The notes below the pieces were generated by a model. The model was not told the DNA's origin. It searched no databases and saw only the letters and a program-made list of their open reading frames with translations. A stretch of 64,000 bases of DNA, taken from contig NZ_CAKZJO010000053.1 in the NCBI RefSeq assembly GCF_936943645.1, positions 62,001-126,000 on the forward strand. Reading direction: 5' to 3'. Below, one piece after another: positions 1 to 8,450 of the stretch. Made by a program: the position numbers and the translations under genes. Origin of the DNA: an uncultured Bradyrhizobium sp. Its GTDB lineage: Bacteria > Pseudomonadota > Alphaproteobacteria > Rhizobiales > Xanthobacteraceae. How positions within the stretch are numbered: position 1 is the stretch's first letter; the number at the start of each line of letters is the position of its first letter.

Positions 1-402
1 CGTGACGCTGACGCCCTCGATCAGGGGTGGTCGCCTGTCCTCCTTCGCCGCCAGCGTCTCCAGCGTATTGCCGCAGGCGATGAAGCTGACATTGGGCATC
101 GATTTCAGGAAATTCACCAGACGCTCCTTCACCGGCGAGCGGTCCGCGAGCAGCATGTCGAGGCCGCCGTTGAAGGCGACAATCACGATCTCGACGTCCT
201 CGCCCTGCCCGGAATAATGCCGCGAGACGTTGGCGGCGACATCGAGCACGGCACGCATCTTGACCGGGTCGTCGTCGCTGATCTGCAGCGCGAGCCTGTG
301 AGGCTCCGCCGCCCGGGTCACGGCCGGATGGATCATGGCGAGCAGGCCGGCCGCGACAGCCGCATGCAGCAGCGTGCGGCGGCTCGCCCGGCCGTCTCTC
401 AC
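1..402 (-). CDS. DsrE/F-like sulfur-relay family protein with signal peptide (3' end beyond window)
   Basis: Reading from a GTG at 402 gives an open frame that runs off the left edge (134 codons seen). It begins with a basic n-region and a hydrophobic stretch ending near AEPHRLALQ, so it is probably exported. The body (ISDDDPVKMRAVLDVAANV, VEIVIVAFNGGLDML, FIACGNTLETL) has the alternating strand/helix pattern of DsrE-type proteins, including a cysteine in the FIACGNT turn where such proteins often carry their sulfur-binding residue. GTG and the soxD stop overlap as GTGA, so it is translationally coupled to soxD and is the last gene seen in the sox operon. The DsrE assignment is by pattern; the exact subfamily cannot be set from the partial sequence. 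Confidence 0.68.
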   Translation of the reverse strand, partial: MRDGRASRRTLLHAAVAAGLLAMIHPAVTRAAEPHRLALQISDDDPVKMRAVLDVAANVSRHYSGQGEDVEIVIVAFNGGLDMLLADRSPVKERLVNFLKSMPNVSFIACGNTLETLAAKEDRRPPLIEGVSVT

Positions 403-1091
403 TCCACGCCCCGCGACTTCTTCTCCTTGCCGTCCTCGGGCGTGACGTCGATGGCGGCAGCGCGCCCGGTGATCTTCACCGGGGCGATGCAATCCTTCAT
501 GCAGGGGTCCTTCTGCCAGAACGACTTCTCGCTGGTGGCACGGTCGTCCATCACAAAGCCCTGCTCGTTCGGCATCTTGATCGCGGCGAGGGTCTTCTTG
601 TTCAGCTCGAAATTCTGATCGGTGACGACGTCGTTGAGATACAGGACGTAGGCGACCAGCGCGTAATATTCGTCGACCGACAACGACCCCGTATTGCCGT
701 AAGGCATGGCGTGCCTGACGTAGTCGAACACGGTGGAGGCATAGGGCCAGTAGGAGCCGACCGTCTTGACCGGATTGTCCGATGTCAGCGAGCCCTTGCC
801 GCCGGCCAGCACCGGCCAGCGGCCGTTGCCCTCGCCGAACTCGCCGTGGCAGGTCGCGCAATTGTCCATGAACAGCTTTTCGCCCTGCGCGACGGTGCCC
901 TTGCCTTCCGGCAGGCCCTGCCCGTCCGGACGCACGTCGATGTCCCAGCCGCGGATCTCGTCCGCGGTCGGCGCGCGGCCGATGTGATAGCGCGGACCGC
1001 TCTTGGCATCTGCCTTCTGCTGCGCAAGCGCCGGCGCACTCAGCGCACAGGCGAACAGCGCGGCTGCAACGAACTTAAGCGACTTCGACAT
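399..1091 (-). CDS. soxD: SoxD, c-type cytochrome subunit of sulfane dehydrogenase SoxCD
   Basis: A 230-residue periplasmic cytochrome c. The ATG at 1091 starts a clear signal peptide (MSKSLKFVAAALFACALSAP, cleaved after ALA); an upstream in-frame extension to 1199 only shadows soxC. One CXXCH heme site (CATCH) lies near residue 75, with the probable axial Met in the later AMPYGNTG segment. It is shorter than the roughly 380-residue diheme SoxD of Paracoccus and shows only one heme motif, like the short SoxD type. A second cysteine pair (PCMKDC) near the C-terminus is not a heme site. It overlaps soxC by 17 bp. With SoxC it oxidises the sulfane sulfur bound to SoxYZ, releasing six electrons per thiosulfate. 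Confidence 0.92.
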   Translation of the reverse strand: MSKSLKFVAAALFACALSAPALAQQKADAKSGPRYHIGRAPTADEIRGWDIDVRPDGQGLPEGKGTVAQGEKLFMDNCATCHGEFGEGNGRWPVLAGGKGSLTSDNPVKTVGSYWPYASTVFDYVRHAMPYGNTGSLSVDEYYALVAYVLYLNDVVTDQNFELNKKTLAAIKMPNEQGFVMDDRATSEKSFWQKDPCMKDCIAPVKITGRAAAIDVTPEDGKEKKSRGVE

Positions 1092-2337
1092 TCTCGACCT
1101 CACCATTGGCCTGCACATGCCAGGTCTGGATGCCATTGTTGTGATAGATGGAGTTGACGCCGCGGATCTTGCGCAGCTCGGCCTTGCTCGGCTGCACATA
1201 GCCGGTCTCGTCCTGCACGCGCGATTGCAGCAGCAGCGGCTCGCCGTTCCAGTCGAACTCGTAGTAGAAACGCGTCAGCGCCTTGTCGAGCACGGGCCCG
1301 TCGAGCCGTGCCGGCCACCAGTTGCGGCCGCCGTCGAGCGACACGTCGACGCGCTTGACCTTGCCGTTGCCGCTCCAGGCCAGACCCGAGACGATGGTGA
1401 AACCCTTGCCGTGCTTGATCGGCGCCTGCGGACTCGGGCTCGTGATCACGGACTTGGCGTCCATCGACCAGGTGAAGCGGCGCGCCTTGCCGTTCGGCAT
1501 GAGGTCCGTGTATTTCGACGTCTCCTCGCGGGTGTGCCAGGGCTGGTCGCCGACCTTGATGCGGCGCAGCCACTTGACCCAGAGATTGCCCTGCCAGCCC
1601 GGCACCACGAGCCGCATCGGATAGCCCTGCTCGGGATAGAGCGCCTCGCCGTTCATCTTGTAGGCGATGATGCAATCGTCGAGCGCCTTCTCGATCGGCA
1701 GGCTGCGGTCCATCGCGGCGGCGTCGGCGCCTTCGACCAGCAGCCACTTGCCGTTGGTCTTGACGCCGGCTTCTTCCAGCAGCGTGCGCAGCGAGACGCC
1801 GGTGTACTGCACGCAATGGATCATGCCGTGGGTGAACTGGCAGCCGTTGAGCTGGGCACCGCGCCATTCCATGCCCGAATTCGCCGCGCACTCCATGAAG
1901 TGGATGCGGTTGACGCGCGGATAGCGCTTCAGCTCCTCCAGCGTGAGAATAAGCGGACGCTCGACGAGGCCGTGGATCATCAGGCGGTGATCGGCCGGAT
2001 CGACCTCCGCGATGCCGCCGTGATGCCGCTCGAAGCAGAGCCCGTTCGGCGTGATGATGCCTTCGAGCTCGTGCAGTGGCGTGAAGCTCACCGAGGATTC
2101 GCGCGAGGCGGTCAGCCATTCGACGTCGCGCCGGACCACGTCCTTCTCGAATTTCGACGGCTTGCCGTAGGGGCGCACCGCGACGCCCTCGCCCAGCGAC
2201 TTGGTCCATTCCGGCACGTTGGGCGGCTGGTTGGCGGGATTGCCGCCGGCGGCGGCCGGCCTTGCCAGCATCGTGGCCGCAACGCCTGCGCCGGCGGCCA
2301 GGAAGCTGCGACGGGATTGGCTGTCTGTCTTCGACAT
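1075..2337 (-). CDS. soxC: SoxC, molybdenum cofactor subunit of sulfane dehydrogenase
   Basis: A 420-residue member of the sulfite oxidase family. It has a Tat signal (SRRSFLAAGAG, residues 8-18) as expected for a protein exported with bound molybdopterin. The cofactor domain contains HFMECAANSG with the conserved Mo-ligand cysteine at about residue 150. The C-terminal half is the immunoglobulin-like dimerisation domain (VDVSLDGGRNWWPA). Full length for the family. It lies 6 bp after soxB and overlaps soxD, forming the SoxCD pair. Presence of SoxCD predicts complete oxidation of thiosulfate to sulfate without sulfur globules. Confidence 0.95.
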   Translation of the reverse strand: MSKTDSQSRRSFLAAGAGVAATMLARPAAAGGNPANQPPNVPEWTKSLGEGVAVRPYGKPSKFEKDVVRRDVEWLTASRESSVSFTPLHELEGIITPNGLCFERHHGGIAEVDPADHRLMIHGLVERPLILTLEELKRYPRVNRIHFMECAANSGMEWRGAQLNGCQFTHGMIHCVQYTGVSLRTLLEEAGVKTNGKWLLVEGADAAAMDRSLPIEKALDDCIIAYKMNGEALYPEQGYPMRLVVPGWQGNLWVKWLRRIKVGDQPWHTREETSKYTDLMPNGKARRFTWSMDAKSVITSPSPQAPIKHGKGFTIVSGLAWSGNGKVKRVDVSLDGGRNWWPARLDGPVLDKALTRFYYEFDWNGEPLLLQSRVQDETGYVQPSKAELRKIRGVNSIYHNNGIQTWHVQANGEVENVEVA

Positions 2338-2343
2338 CGCTTC

Positions 2344-4035
2344 TTACGCTCCGGTAACTTTGACGGCCCGGTTGGGCTCGAGCCGAACGGTCTTCTGCCG
2401 CGTCAAATAGTTCGCGACGACGTCCCAGATCGGCGGCCCCTCGGTGCCTTCGTTGACGCTGGCCCAGCCCGCGACCTGATATTCCCTTGCGGGATCGATC
2501 GGCGCGCCTGTCTTGACCATCTGCATGTCCGAGATGCGCTGGCCTTGCGGCTTGGCGACGTCGATCGCGTAGGACAGACCGCCGATCCGCACCATGTCGC
2601 CGCCCTGCTGGTAATAGGGATCGACATTGAAGAGATTGTCGGCGACGTCCTCGATGATCTCCTTCAGCCGCGCGCCGGTCATGCCCATGCGGTAGACCGC
2701 GGGATAGGTGATCGCGGTGGCGTTGGTGACGTCCTCGAAGGTGATGTCCTGCCCCGGCAGCACGCTGGTGCCCCAGCGGAAGCCGGGCGACAGCGCGATC
2801 TCGGCGTCGCGCTCCTGCAGCAAGGCCTGGCAGATCAGATCGTCGAAGGTGCCGTTGAAATTGCCGCGCCGGTAGAGCAGCGAGTCGGTCTTGCCGAGCA
2901 CTTTGGCGAGATCGGCCGCAAAGGGTTTTCGCACCTCGGCGATCTTGGCCGCCATCTCGGCGTCTGCACTGATCACGTCGGAGAACAGCGGGATCAGCTT
3001 GTACCTGTAGGCCTTGACCTCGCCGTCGCGGACGTCGAGATCGAGCCGCGAGACGAACTTGCCGGACGAGCCCGAGGCGATCAGCAGGGTCTTGCCGACC
3101 TTCACCGCCTCGGGCAGCGCGTCATGGGTATGCCCGGTCAGGATGACGTCGATGCCCTTGACGCGGCTTGCGAGCTTGCGGTCGACGTCGAAGCCGTTAT
3201 GGGAGAGCAGCACGACGAGCTGCGCGCCGCCCTTGCGGGCCTTGTCGACCTGCGCCTGGACGTCCTCCTCGCGCACGCCGAACGACCAGTTCGGAATCAT
3301 CCAGCGCGGATTGGCCACCGGCGTATAGGGGAAAGCCTGGCCAAGCACCGCGATCTTGACGCCGCCGCGCTCGATCATGGTCGAGGCCTCGAAGGCCGCC
3401 TCGTTCCATTCGGTGTCGCGGATGTTGAGGCCAAGGAACGGGAAGCCGAGGCCGTCGATGGCCTGCTTCACCCGCTCGGTGCCGTAGGTGAACTCCCAGT
3501 GACCGGTCATGGCGTCGGGCTTGAGCAGCGCCATGCAGTCGATCATGTCCTGGCCGCGCGTCTTCAGCGACGACCACGAGCCTTGCCAGGTGTCGCCGCC
3601 GTCGAGCAGCGCGACCTTGTCGCCGCGCTCGGCGCGGATCGCCTTGATCACGGTCGCGGCGCGATCGAGTCCGCCGATCCGGCCATAGCTCTTGGCCAGC
3701 GCCTCGAAATCCTCCGAGGTCAGCGCGTAGGCCGCGGACGAGCCGGGCGCGATGCCGAAGCGGGCGAGAAACTCCTTGCCGGTGACATGCGGCGGCTGGC
3801 CCTTGGCCTCGCCCACCCCGAGATTGGTCGAGGGCTCGCGGAAATACAGCGGCATCAGCTGGCCGTGGATATCGGTCACGTGCACCAGCGTGACGTTGCC
3901 GAGCGGCTCGAAGGCCAGCAATTCCTTTTCGGTCAGGCGCTGCTGGGCGACCGCCCGGGTCAGGCCGGAGCCGACGCCGCTCGAGAGCGCCGCGGTGGCC
4001 GCGGCAACCTGAATGAACTCGCGGCGAGAGATCAT
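2344..4035 (-). CDS. soxB: SoxB, thiosulfohydrolase
   Basis: A 563-residue periplasmic hydrolase of the 5'-nucleotidase/metallophosphatase family that releases sulfate from the SoxY-bound thiosulfonate. Dimetal-site motifs are visible in order: HVTDIHGQLMP, LDGGDTWQGS, TGHWEFTYG, LLSHNGFDVD and LTGHTHDALP. A twin-arginine signal (MISRREFIQVAAATAAL) opens the protein. I prefer the ATG at 4035 over a TTG two codons earlier because a GGAG lies 8 bp before the ATG but only 2 bp before the TTG. Its place between soxA and soxC is the standard order. Confidence 0.95.
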   Translation of the reverse strand: MISRREFIQVAAATAALSSGVGSGLTRAVAQQRLTEKELLAFEPLGNVTLVHVTDIHGQLMPLYFREPSTNLGVGEAKGQPPHVTGKEFLARFGIAPGSSAAYALTSEDFEALAKSYGRIGGLDRAATVIKAIRAERGDKVALLDGGDTWQGSWSSLKTRGQDMIDCMALLKPDAMTGHWEFTYGTERVKQAIDGLGFPFLGLNIRDTEWNEAAFEASTMIERGGVKIAVLGQAFPYTPVANPRWMIPNWSFGVREEDVQAQVDKARKGGAQLVVLLSHNGFDVDRKLASRVKGIDVILTGHTHDALPEAVKVGKTLLIASGSSGKFVSRLDLDVRDGEVKAYRYKLIPLFSDVISADAEMAAKIAEVRKPFAADLAKVLGKTDSLLYRRGNFNGTFDDLICQALLQERDAEIALSPGFRWGTSVLPGQDITFEDVTNATAITYPAVYRMGMTGARLKEIIEDVADNLFNVDPYYQQGGDMVRIGGLSYAIDVAKPQGQRISDMQMVKTGAPIDPAREYQVAGWASVNEGTEGPPIWDVVANYLTRQKTVRLEPNRAVKVTGA

Positions 4036-4062
4036 GCGCAATGCTCCTGCAAGCTCATCGTT

Positions 4063-4884
4063 TCAGTTGCGCACCGACGGCGTCTCGACGGGAAGGCCGA
4101 TGCCGCGCCAGGCGACATAGAGCTCGAGCGCGAGGAACTCGTCCGAGAGCGGCTTGAACGGCTCGGCGCGCACGTCGAACATGCAGCCTTCGAAGCGCTC
4201 ATGCAGCGGCACCAGGCGCTGGTCGCGCAGCCGGTAGGTCGGAAAACCGTTGGTCTGGCCCTGGCTGAGGAAATCGGCCCGCATGAACTTGCCGTTGTTG
4301 CGCTCGTGGCAGGATTCGCAGGCGAGATCGAGCTGGCCGTAGCGGGTGTAATAGATCTGCTTGCCGCGCTCGAACCAGGGCGACATCGGCCCGTCGGTCT
4401 TCACCGAAACCTTCATGCCGTGCGACTGGTAGCGCACGAAGGTGGTCATGTCGGTGAGCTCCCTCGACTTGAACTTCCAGGGCTCGGCCTTCATGTGCTC
4501 GGTGCGGCAGATGTTGATGCGCTGCTCGAGATTGACCGGCTTTTTCAGCTTGTCGTCCCATTTCGGCATGGCGGCGCCGACGCCCTTCATGCTGGTCTCA
4601 GCCTCGCCGTGGCAGCTCATGCAGGACTTGCCCTCGCTGCCTTCCGCCTTCTTCCAGGCGTCGGCCGCGCGCTCCACGGCGAGGAAGCCGGGGTTTTCGA
4701 GATCGTCGTCCTGCAGCGCACGGGTCTCCTTGCTGCGGAATTCGTAGCCGGAGATGATGGTCTTGAAGACATGGCCGGGCGGCGCCGGGATGCCCTTGCG
4801 CTCGGCGTCGTCCGCGACCGCGAGGGTCGCAACCGACGCGGCAGCCACGACCAGAGCGGTCAACCCAAGATATCGTCGCGCCAT
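4063..4884 (-). CDS. soxA: SoxA, diheme cytochrome c subunit of the SoxAX thiosulfate-binding enzyme
   Basis: A 273-residue exported cytochrome. The ATG at 4884 is preceded by GGGAGG and starts a signal peptide that ends after VADDA. Two CXXCH sites are visible, CMSCH at 88-92 and CESCH at 189-193, so this is the diheme form. The segment RFEGCMFDVRAEPF holds the active-site cysteine (about 234) that ligates the second heme and carries the persulfide. SoxAX joins thiosulfate to the SoxY carrier cysteine, passing two electrons to a cytochrome c. SoxX is encoded 0.8 kb upstream in the same operon. Confidence 0.95.
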   Translation of the reverse strand: MARRYLGLTALVVAAASVATLAVADDAERKGIPAPPGHVFKTIISGYEFRSKETRALQDDDLENPGFLAVERAADAWKKAEGSEGKSCMSCHGEAETSMKGVGAAMPKWDDKLKKPVNLEQRINICRTEHMKAEPWKFKSRELTDMTTFVRYQSHGMKVSVKTDGPMSPWFERGKQIYYTRYGQLDLACESCHERNNGKFMRADFLSQGQTNGFPTYRLRDQRLVPLHERFEGCMFDVRAEPFKPLSDEFLALELYVAWRGIGLPVETPSVRN

Positions 4885-4912
4885 CCGTGCCTCCCTCAAT
4901 GCGCGGTGCGCA

Positions 4913-5239
4913 TCATGCCTTGAGCGCAATCTTCTCTTCGGCGGTGATCACCGAGCCGTCGTCGTCGGTCCAGGCGAACTTGAAGGTTCCGGCCTCGTCG
5001 ATCCTGGCGTCGAACTGGATGTAGGGATTGGCCGAGATTGCCGGCTCCAGCGCACAGGAGAACACCGGCTTGCCGTTGAACTCGCAGGCGAACTTGTTGA
5101 TGATCTTGCGCGGAATGGCCTTGCCCTGCGCGTCCTTGCGCTGGCCCGATTCCATGACATGCGAGACCAGGGTCTTGATCTGGATCACCTCGCCCTTGGC
5201 CGCTTCCTTGGGGAGCTTGATGCGCGGTTTGTCTGCCAT
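4913..5239 (-). CDS. soxZ: SoxZ, partner of the SoxY sulfur carrier
   Basis: A 108-residue protein without a signal peptide (MADKPRIKLPKEAAKGEVI), typical SoxZ size. It has an immunoglobulin-like beta pattern (VIQIKTLVSHVMESGQR, FKFAWTDDDGSVITA). It heterodimerises with SoxY and is co-exported through the SoxY Tat signal. A GAGAGGAACA segment just upstream of the ATG is a good ribosome site. It sits 20 bp after soxY. Confidence 0.94.
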   Translation of the reverse strand: MADKPRIKLPKEAAKGEVIQIKTLVSHVMESGQRKDAQGKAIPRKIINKFACEFNGKPVFSCALEPAISANPYIQFDARIDEAGTFKFAWTDDDGSVITAEEKIALKA

Positions 5240-5259
5240 TGTTCCTCTCCTGAAGCCCT

Positions 5260-5712
5260 TTAGCCGCCGCAGCCGCCGATGGTGACCTTGACGGTCTTCT
5301 GCTCCGTGAACAGCGACCCGTCACTCATCTTCGCGACCGCGATCACGTTCTGCGTGGTCGCGAGCCGGATCCGGATCGCGGCCTCCGCCTTGCCCGACAT
5401 CGGCGTGAACGACAGCGTCGCCACACCCGCATTCGGGTTGCCGTCGGCGATGATCATGACGTCCTTGACGTAGGAGTCCGCGGTCATCGGGCTCTCGATG
5501 TTGATCGACAGCGGAACGGTGTTGCCGTTCTCCGCGATCTCCGGCAGGTCGAGCGAGATCTTGCCCTTGACCGGCTGCTTGCCGCCGGTGAACTTCTCGA
5601 TCCACTTCGCCGCGTCGCCCGTCACTTCGGCATCCGCCGCCATGGGCATCAGCGTCAGCATGACGAAGCCGCCCCCGAGCGCAAATGCTTGCCGTCGATT
5701 GATGGCTTTCAT
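5260..5712 (-). CDS. soxY: SoxY, sulfur-carrier protein
   Basis: A 150-residue protein. The N-terminus (MKAINRRQAFALGGGFVML) is a twin-arginine-like export signal. The C-terminus ends in GGCGG, the swinging-arm motif whose cysteine carries thiosulfonate and sulfane intermediates. Size and ending are diagnostic. It is followed by soxZ after 20 bp and is the central substrate of SoxAX, SoxB and SoxCD. Confidence 0.95.
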   Translation of the reverse strand: MKAINRRQAFALGGGFVMLTLMPMAADAEVTGDAAKWIEKFTGGKQPVKGKISLDLPEIAENGNTVPLSINIESPMTADSYVKDVMIIADGNPNAGVATLSFTPMSGKAEAAIRIRLATTQNVIAVAKMSDGSLFTEQKTVKVTIGGCGG

Positions 5713-5730
5713 TCCTGATCCTCCTCGCCG

Positions 5731-6186
5731 TCAGTTCAGCGTCTTGAGAAAAGCGATGACGTCCTCGACCTGTGCGGCCGTCAAAATGGACTTGCCGACG
5801 AATTCCGGTCGCACCCGGCTGAGGCCGTCGTTCTTGAAGAACGCCGGCATGACCGTGTTGGTGAAGATGCGCTTGGGGTCGGCGATGATGAGGCGCAATT
5901 GCGCCTCGCTGTAGCGGCCGGCGACGCCGTCCAGGGACGGGCCGAACTCGCCGTGGAATTCCTCGGATTTCAGGCTGGTGACCTGATGGCAGGCCAGGCA
6001 ATTGCCGAGCGTGCGCGTCAAGAACACCTTCTTGCCGGCGGCGGCATCGCCGGGCGCGCCGGTCAGGGATTTGGGCAAGGCGTCGTTGACGACATCGAGC
6101 TTGATCGGCTCCTTGACGGCCTCTTGCGCGAGGCCGGCACTGGCCGACAGACAAAGTGCAACCGCAGCCGCAAGCGAGCGCCGCAT
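5731..6186 (-). CDS. soxX: SoxX, monoheme cytochrome c subunit of SoxAX
   Basis: A 151-residue exported cytochrome c with one CXXCH (NCLACHQV, residues 63-67) after a signal peptide cleaved near GLAQE. The ATG at 6186 has an AGGA 6 bp upstream; an in-frame extension to 6249 has no ribosome site and reaches into the promoter region. It is the first gene of the core run soxXYZABCD and lies below a motif-bearing AT-rich region (6250-6280), so the main sox promoter probably sits there. Confidence 0.93.
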   Translation of the reverse strand: MRRSLAAAVALCLSASAGLAQEAVKEPIKLDVVNDALPKSLTGAPGDAAAGKKVFLTRTLGNCLACHQVTSLKSEEFHGEFGPSLDGVAGRYSEAQLRLIIADPKRIFTNTVMPAFFKNDGLSRVRPEFVGKSILTAAQVEDVIAFLKTLN

Positions 6187-6249
6187 GTTTCCTACCCTTA
6201 TCGCGGGGTGACGCCCGCTTTCCATCACGACGGACTCACGGTCCATCAA

Positions 6250-6280
6250 ATTCAGTTATTATGATATGTTCATATGATTG
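6250..6280. promoter_or_regulatory. Candidate SoxR operator A and promoter region upstream of soxX
   Basis: An AT-rich island in GC-rich surroundings. It contains ATTATGATAT (6258-6267), which recurs exactly at 6937-6946, and an inverted repeat ATATG-TT-CATAT (6264-6275). It lies 64-94 bp upstream of the soxX ATG. ArsR-type SoxR proteins of other bacteria bind the gaps in front of soxX/soxW and soxS/soxV, which matches the positions of the three sites here. Binding is inferred. Confidence 0.55.
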
Positions 6281-6314
6281 GCGCCGTCAAGCGGAATTCG
6301 CTGGACGCAGCCCG

Positions 6315-6932
6315 TCAACCGTTGGCGGCCAGGAAATCCCGGAACGAGCCGCGCTCATAGGCACGCTCCCGCACGAAGCGGAACATCGCCAGGAAGTGCG
6401 GCGGCTTGAGATAGCCGGGGGCCCGCGCCACCTCGCGCGTCATCGCCTCTTTCGCTGCGAGGCCTTCGGCGGACGGCGGGAAGAACTGGAAGGTCGGCGT
6501 GAAGCGGATGCCGTATTTGCGGGCGAGGTCCTTCTCCGCCAACTCCTCGCGGTCGAAATCGGTCACCTTGCGCGAGCCGACCAGGTTGAGCTGCAGCACT
6601 TCGAAATTGTCGCGGATATAGCTGGCGATGCCGGCATCGGCGAAGTTCACCAGATGCGTCTCGCGGCAATAGGGACAGCCGCGCAGCTCCCACATGATGG
6701 CGAGGCGCTTGCCGCCGGCGGTCGCGCTCTCCAGGTCTTCGCGCAGATCGAGGAAGCTCTGCAAGAACCAGGGCTCGTGATAGAGCCCGTCCTCCCCGAC
6801 GGCGGGCTCGGCCGCCGCCGCGCCGCGCCCGGCCAATGCCGCGCCAGCGACCAGTGAGAGCAGACCGCGTCGCGTCGGCATGCGCAGCGACATCGGGGTT
6901 TGGTGCGTCGGAAGATCTTGCGCGTTGCTCAT
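6315..6932 (-). CDS. soxW: SoxW, periplasmic thioredoxin-like protein
   Basis: About 205 residues with a signal of Tat-like form (TRRGLLSLVAGAAL) and a thioredoxin fold domain whose active site is CPYC in WELRGCPYCRET; the cis-Pro region is RFTPTFQFF. It probably keeps Sox cysteines reduced, with electrons from the CcdA-type SoxV. The start is uncertain: ATGs at 6932, 6893 and 6881 are in frame and none has a strong ribosome site; 6932 is chosen because it abuts the operator region. It lies upstream of soxX on the same strand with 128 bp between, so soxX probably also has its own promoter. Confidence 0.82.
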   Translation of the reverse strand: MSNAQDLPTHQTPMSLRMPTRRGLLSLVAGAALAGRGAAAAEPAVGEDGLYHEPWFLQSFLDLREDLESATAGGKRLAIMWELRGCPYCRETHLVNFADAGIASYIRDNFEVLQLNLVGSRKVTDFDREELAEKDLARKYGIRFTPTFQFFPPSAEGLAAKEAMTREVARAPGYLKPPHFLAMFRFVRERAYERGSFRDFLAANG

Positions 6933-6936
6933 TTTC

Positions 6937-6960
6937 ATTATGATATTCGAATACACGAAT
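6937..6960. promoter_or_regulatory. Candidate SoxR operator B between soxW and the divergent unknown gene
   Basis: This gap carries ATTATGATAT (6937-6946) fused to a perfect ATTC-N8-GAAT arrangement (ATTC 6945-6948, GAAT 6957-6960). ATTC-N8-GAAT is the form reported for operators of the SqrR persulfide sensor, a relative of SoxR. The site lies between two divergent starts (6932 and 6980) and could control both. Confidence 0.6.
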
Positions 6961-6979
6961 GTGACAAGGAGTTCCGATC

Positions 6980-7696
6980 TTGCGCTGCACCATCGCGCTG
7001 CTGGCGTGGCTCGCCTCGAACGCGCTCGCGTTCGGCGCGGACGCCGACAAGCCGGCGGATTTCATGACGGCGATGCCGCCGATCATGGCCAACTTACGCA
7101 CGGCAGCGAGCTATGCCCGCACCGGAAACATCGCGCTGGCGCAGATCGAGACCGACGAGGCGGTCGCCCGCTGGAAACGGCTTGCGCCGGCCACCAATCC
7201 CCTGCCCGCTCACGCACCGGCCGATCTGTCGGGGTTTCTCGACCGGGGGCGCGACCGACTCACGGCGATCACGGGCGCGCTGGACCGCGGCGACAACGTC
7301 GCCGCCGGCCGCGAGCTGCTTGCGATCCGGCAGGCCCTTCACGCGCTCAGGCGCCAGGCGGGCCTCTACGATCTCGGCGACTGCGTCTTCGAGATCGCGC
7401 CCGCCATGGAAACCTTGCGTCTCGCCGCGATCCGATACGGCGACCAGCCGGCTTCTGCGAATGCCGAAGACACCGTCGCCGCCGCGAGCGCATTCCGCGA
7501 TCGGCTGCAACGCTGTAACGAATGGGCCAATGGCGAGATCGCCGCTCAAGGCGAGTTCCGCCGCCTGATCGATGGTGCCATCGCCAGCAGCGGCGAGATC
7601 GCGCATGCCGCGATGGCGGGCGACGGCCCCCTCGTGCATCGCTACCTCATCGAGCTGCAGTCCTTTGCCCAGTTGCTCGACTTCCGCTACGGCTAG
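6980..7696 (+). CDS. Unknown secreted helical protein of the sox cluster
   Basis: A 238-residue protein starting at TTG, chosen because AAGGAG lies 8 bp upstream and the frame gives a signal peptide (MRCTIALLAWLASNALAFGA). The mature part is almost wholly helical (repeated A/R/L-rich segments such as NIALAQIETDEAVARWKRL and AAGRELLAIRQALHALRRQ) and carries two cysteines (GDCVFEI, LQRCNEW) but no CXXCH. I do not recognise the family; the helical bundle look recalls cytochrome c'-like or four-helix periplasmic proteins without heme. It shares the operator region of soxW and converges with soxV (2 bp apart), so a role in periplasmic sulfur metabolism is likely but unproven. Confidence 0.75.
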   Translation: MRCTIALLAWLASNALAFGADADKPADFMTAMPPIMANLRTAASYARTGNIALAQIETDEAVARWKRLAPATNPLPAHAPADLSGFLDRGRDRLTAITGALDRGDNVAAGRELLAIRQALHALRRQAGLYDLGDCVFEIAPAMETLRLAAIRYGDQPASANAEDTVAAASAFRDRLQRCNEWANGEIAAQGEFRRLIDGAIASSGEIAHAAMAGDGPLVHRYLIELQSFAQLLDFRYG

Positions 7697-7698
7697 CC

Positions 7699-8430
7699 TC
7701 AGCCGATGCTGGTCAAAACAGGGAATTGCTCGAGCAGCCATTCCGAGACGGCGGGCATCAATCCGGTCAGGAACATGAGGCCCGTCGCGACCAGGAACAC
7801 GCCCATCGTCTTCTCGATCAGGCCGAGATGCTTGCGCAGGCGGCCAAGCGCGGCGATGAAGCGGCCGGTGAAGGCCGCCGCGATCAGAAAGGGAATGCCG
7901 GTCCCGACCGAATAGGCGAGCAGCAGCAGCGCCCCTCGCCCGGTCGTGTCCTCCGAGCCCGCCATCAAGAGCACGGCGGCGAGGATCGGGCCCGCGCAAG
8001 GGGTCCAGCCGAACGCAAAGGCCAGCCCCATGACGAAGGCCCCCGCCACGCCGGCCGGGCGGTTGTCGACCTGCACGGTCGCACTGCGATAGAACAGAGG
8101 TATCCTGAGCAGTCCCAGAAAATGCAGGCCCATGACGATGATGAGCCCACCCGCGACGATGCCGAGTGTCGACAGATGCGCGGAGATGAAGCGCCCCGCG
8201 ATCGAGGCGGTCGAGCCGAGCGCGATGAAGACCAGCGAAAAACCTGCCACGAAAGCGAGCGCCGAGAGCAGGATGCGCGGCCGCAGATCCGGCCTGTCGC
8301 CGGACAGATCCGTGACCGAAACGCCGGCCATGTAGCACAGGAAAGGCGGGACCAGAGGCAGGATGCAGGGCGACAGAAACGACAACAGGCCTGCGACAAA
8401 GGCCGCGCCCAGCGTGACGTCCAAGGTCAT
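7699..8430 (-). CDS. soxV: SoxV/CcdA-type membrane thiol-disulfide transporter
   Basis: A 243-residue membrane protein with six predicted helices. The two conserved redox cysteines of the CcdA/DsbD-beta family are in LSFLSPCILPLVPP (helix 1) and FGWTPCAGPI (helix 4). It carries reducing equivalents from cytoplasmic thioredoxin to periplasmic acceptors, here most likely SoxW and SoxS. It starts at ATG 8430, 20 bp from candidate operator C, and is divergent from soxS. Confidence 0.88.
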   Translation of the reverse strand: MTLDVTLGAAFVAGLLSFLSPCILPLVPPFLCYMAGVSVTDLSGDRPDLRPRILLSALAFVAGFSLVFIALGSTASIAGRFISAHLSTLGIVAGGLIIVMGLHFLGLLRIPLFYRSATVQVDNRPAGVAGAFVMGLAFAFGWTPCAGPILAAVLLMAGSEDTTGRGALLLLAYSVGTGIPFLIAAAFTGRFIAALGRLRKHLGLIEKTMGVFLVATGLMFLTGLMPAVSEWLLEQFPVLTSIG

Positions 8431-8450
8431 TTCCGCCCCATCCCTAGCAC

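Noticed and set aside
1003..4923. A 1306-codon open frame on the plus strand
   Set aside because: It runs antisense through soxC, soxB and soxA, whose proteins carry full catalytic motifs. The frame is open only because of GC-rich codon use and its translation has no recognisable domain.
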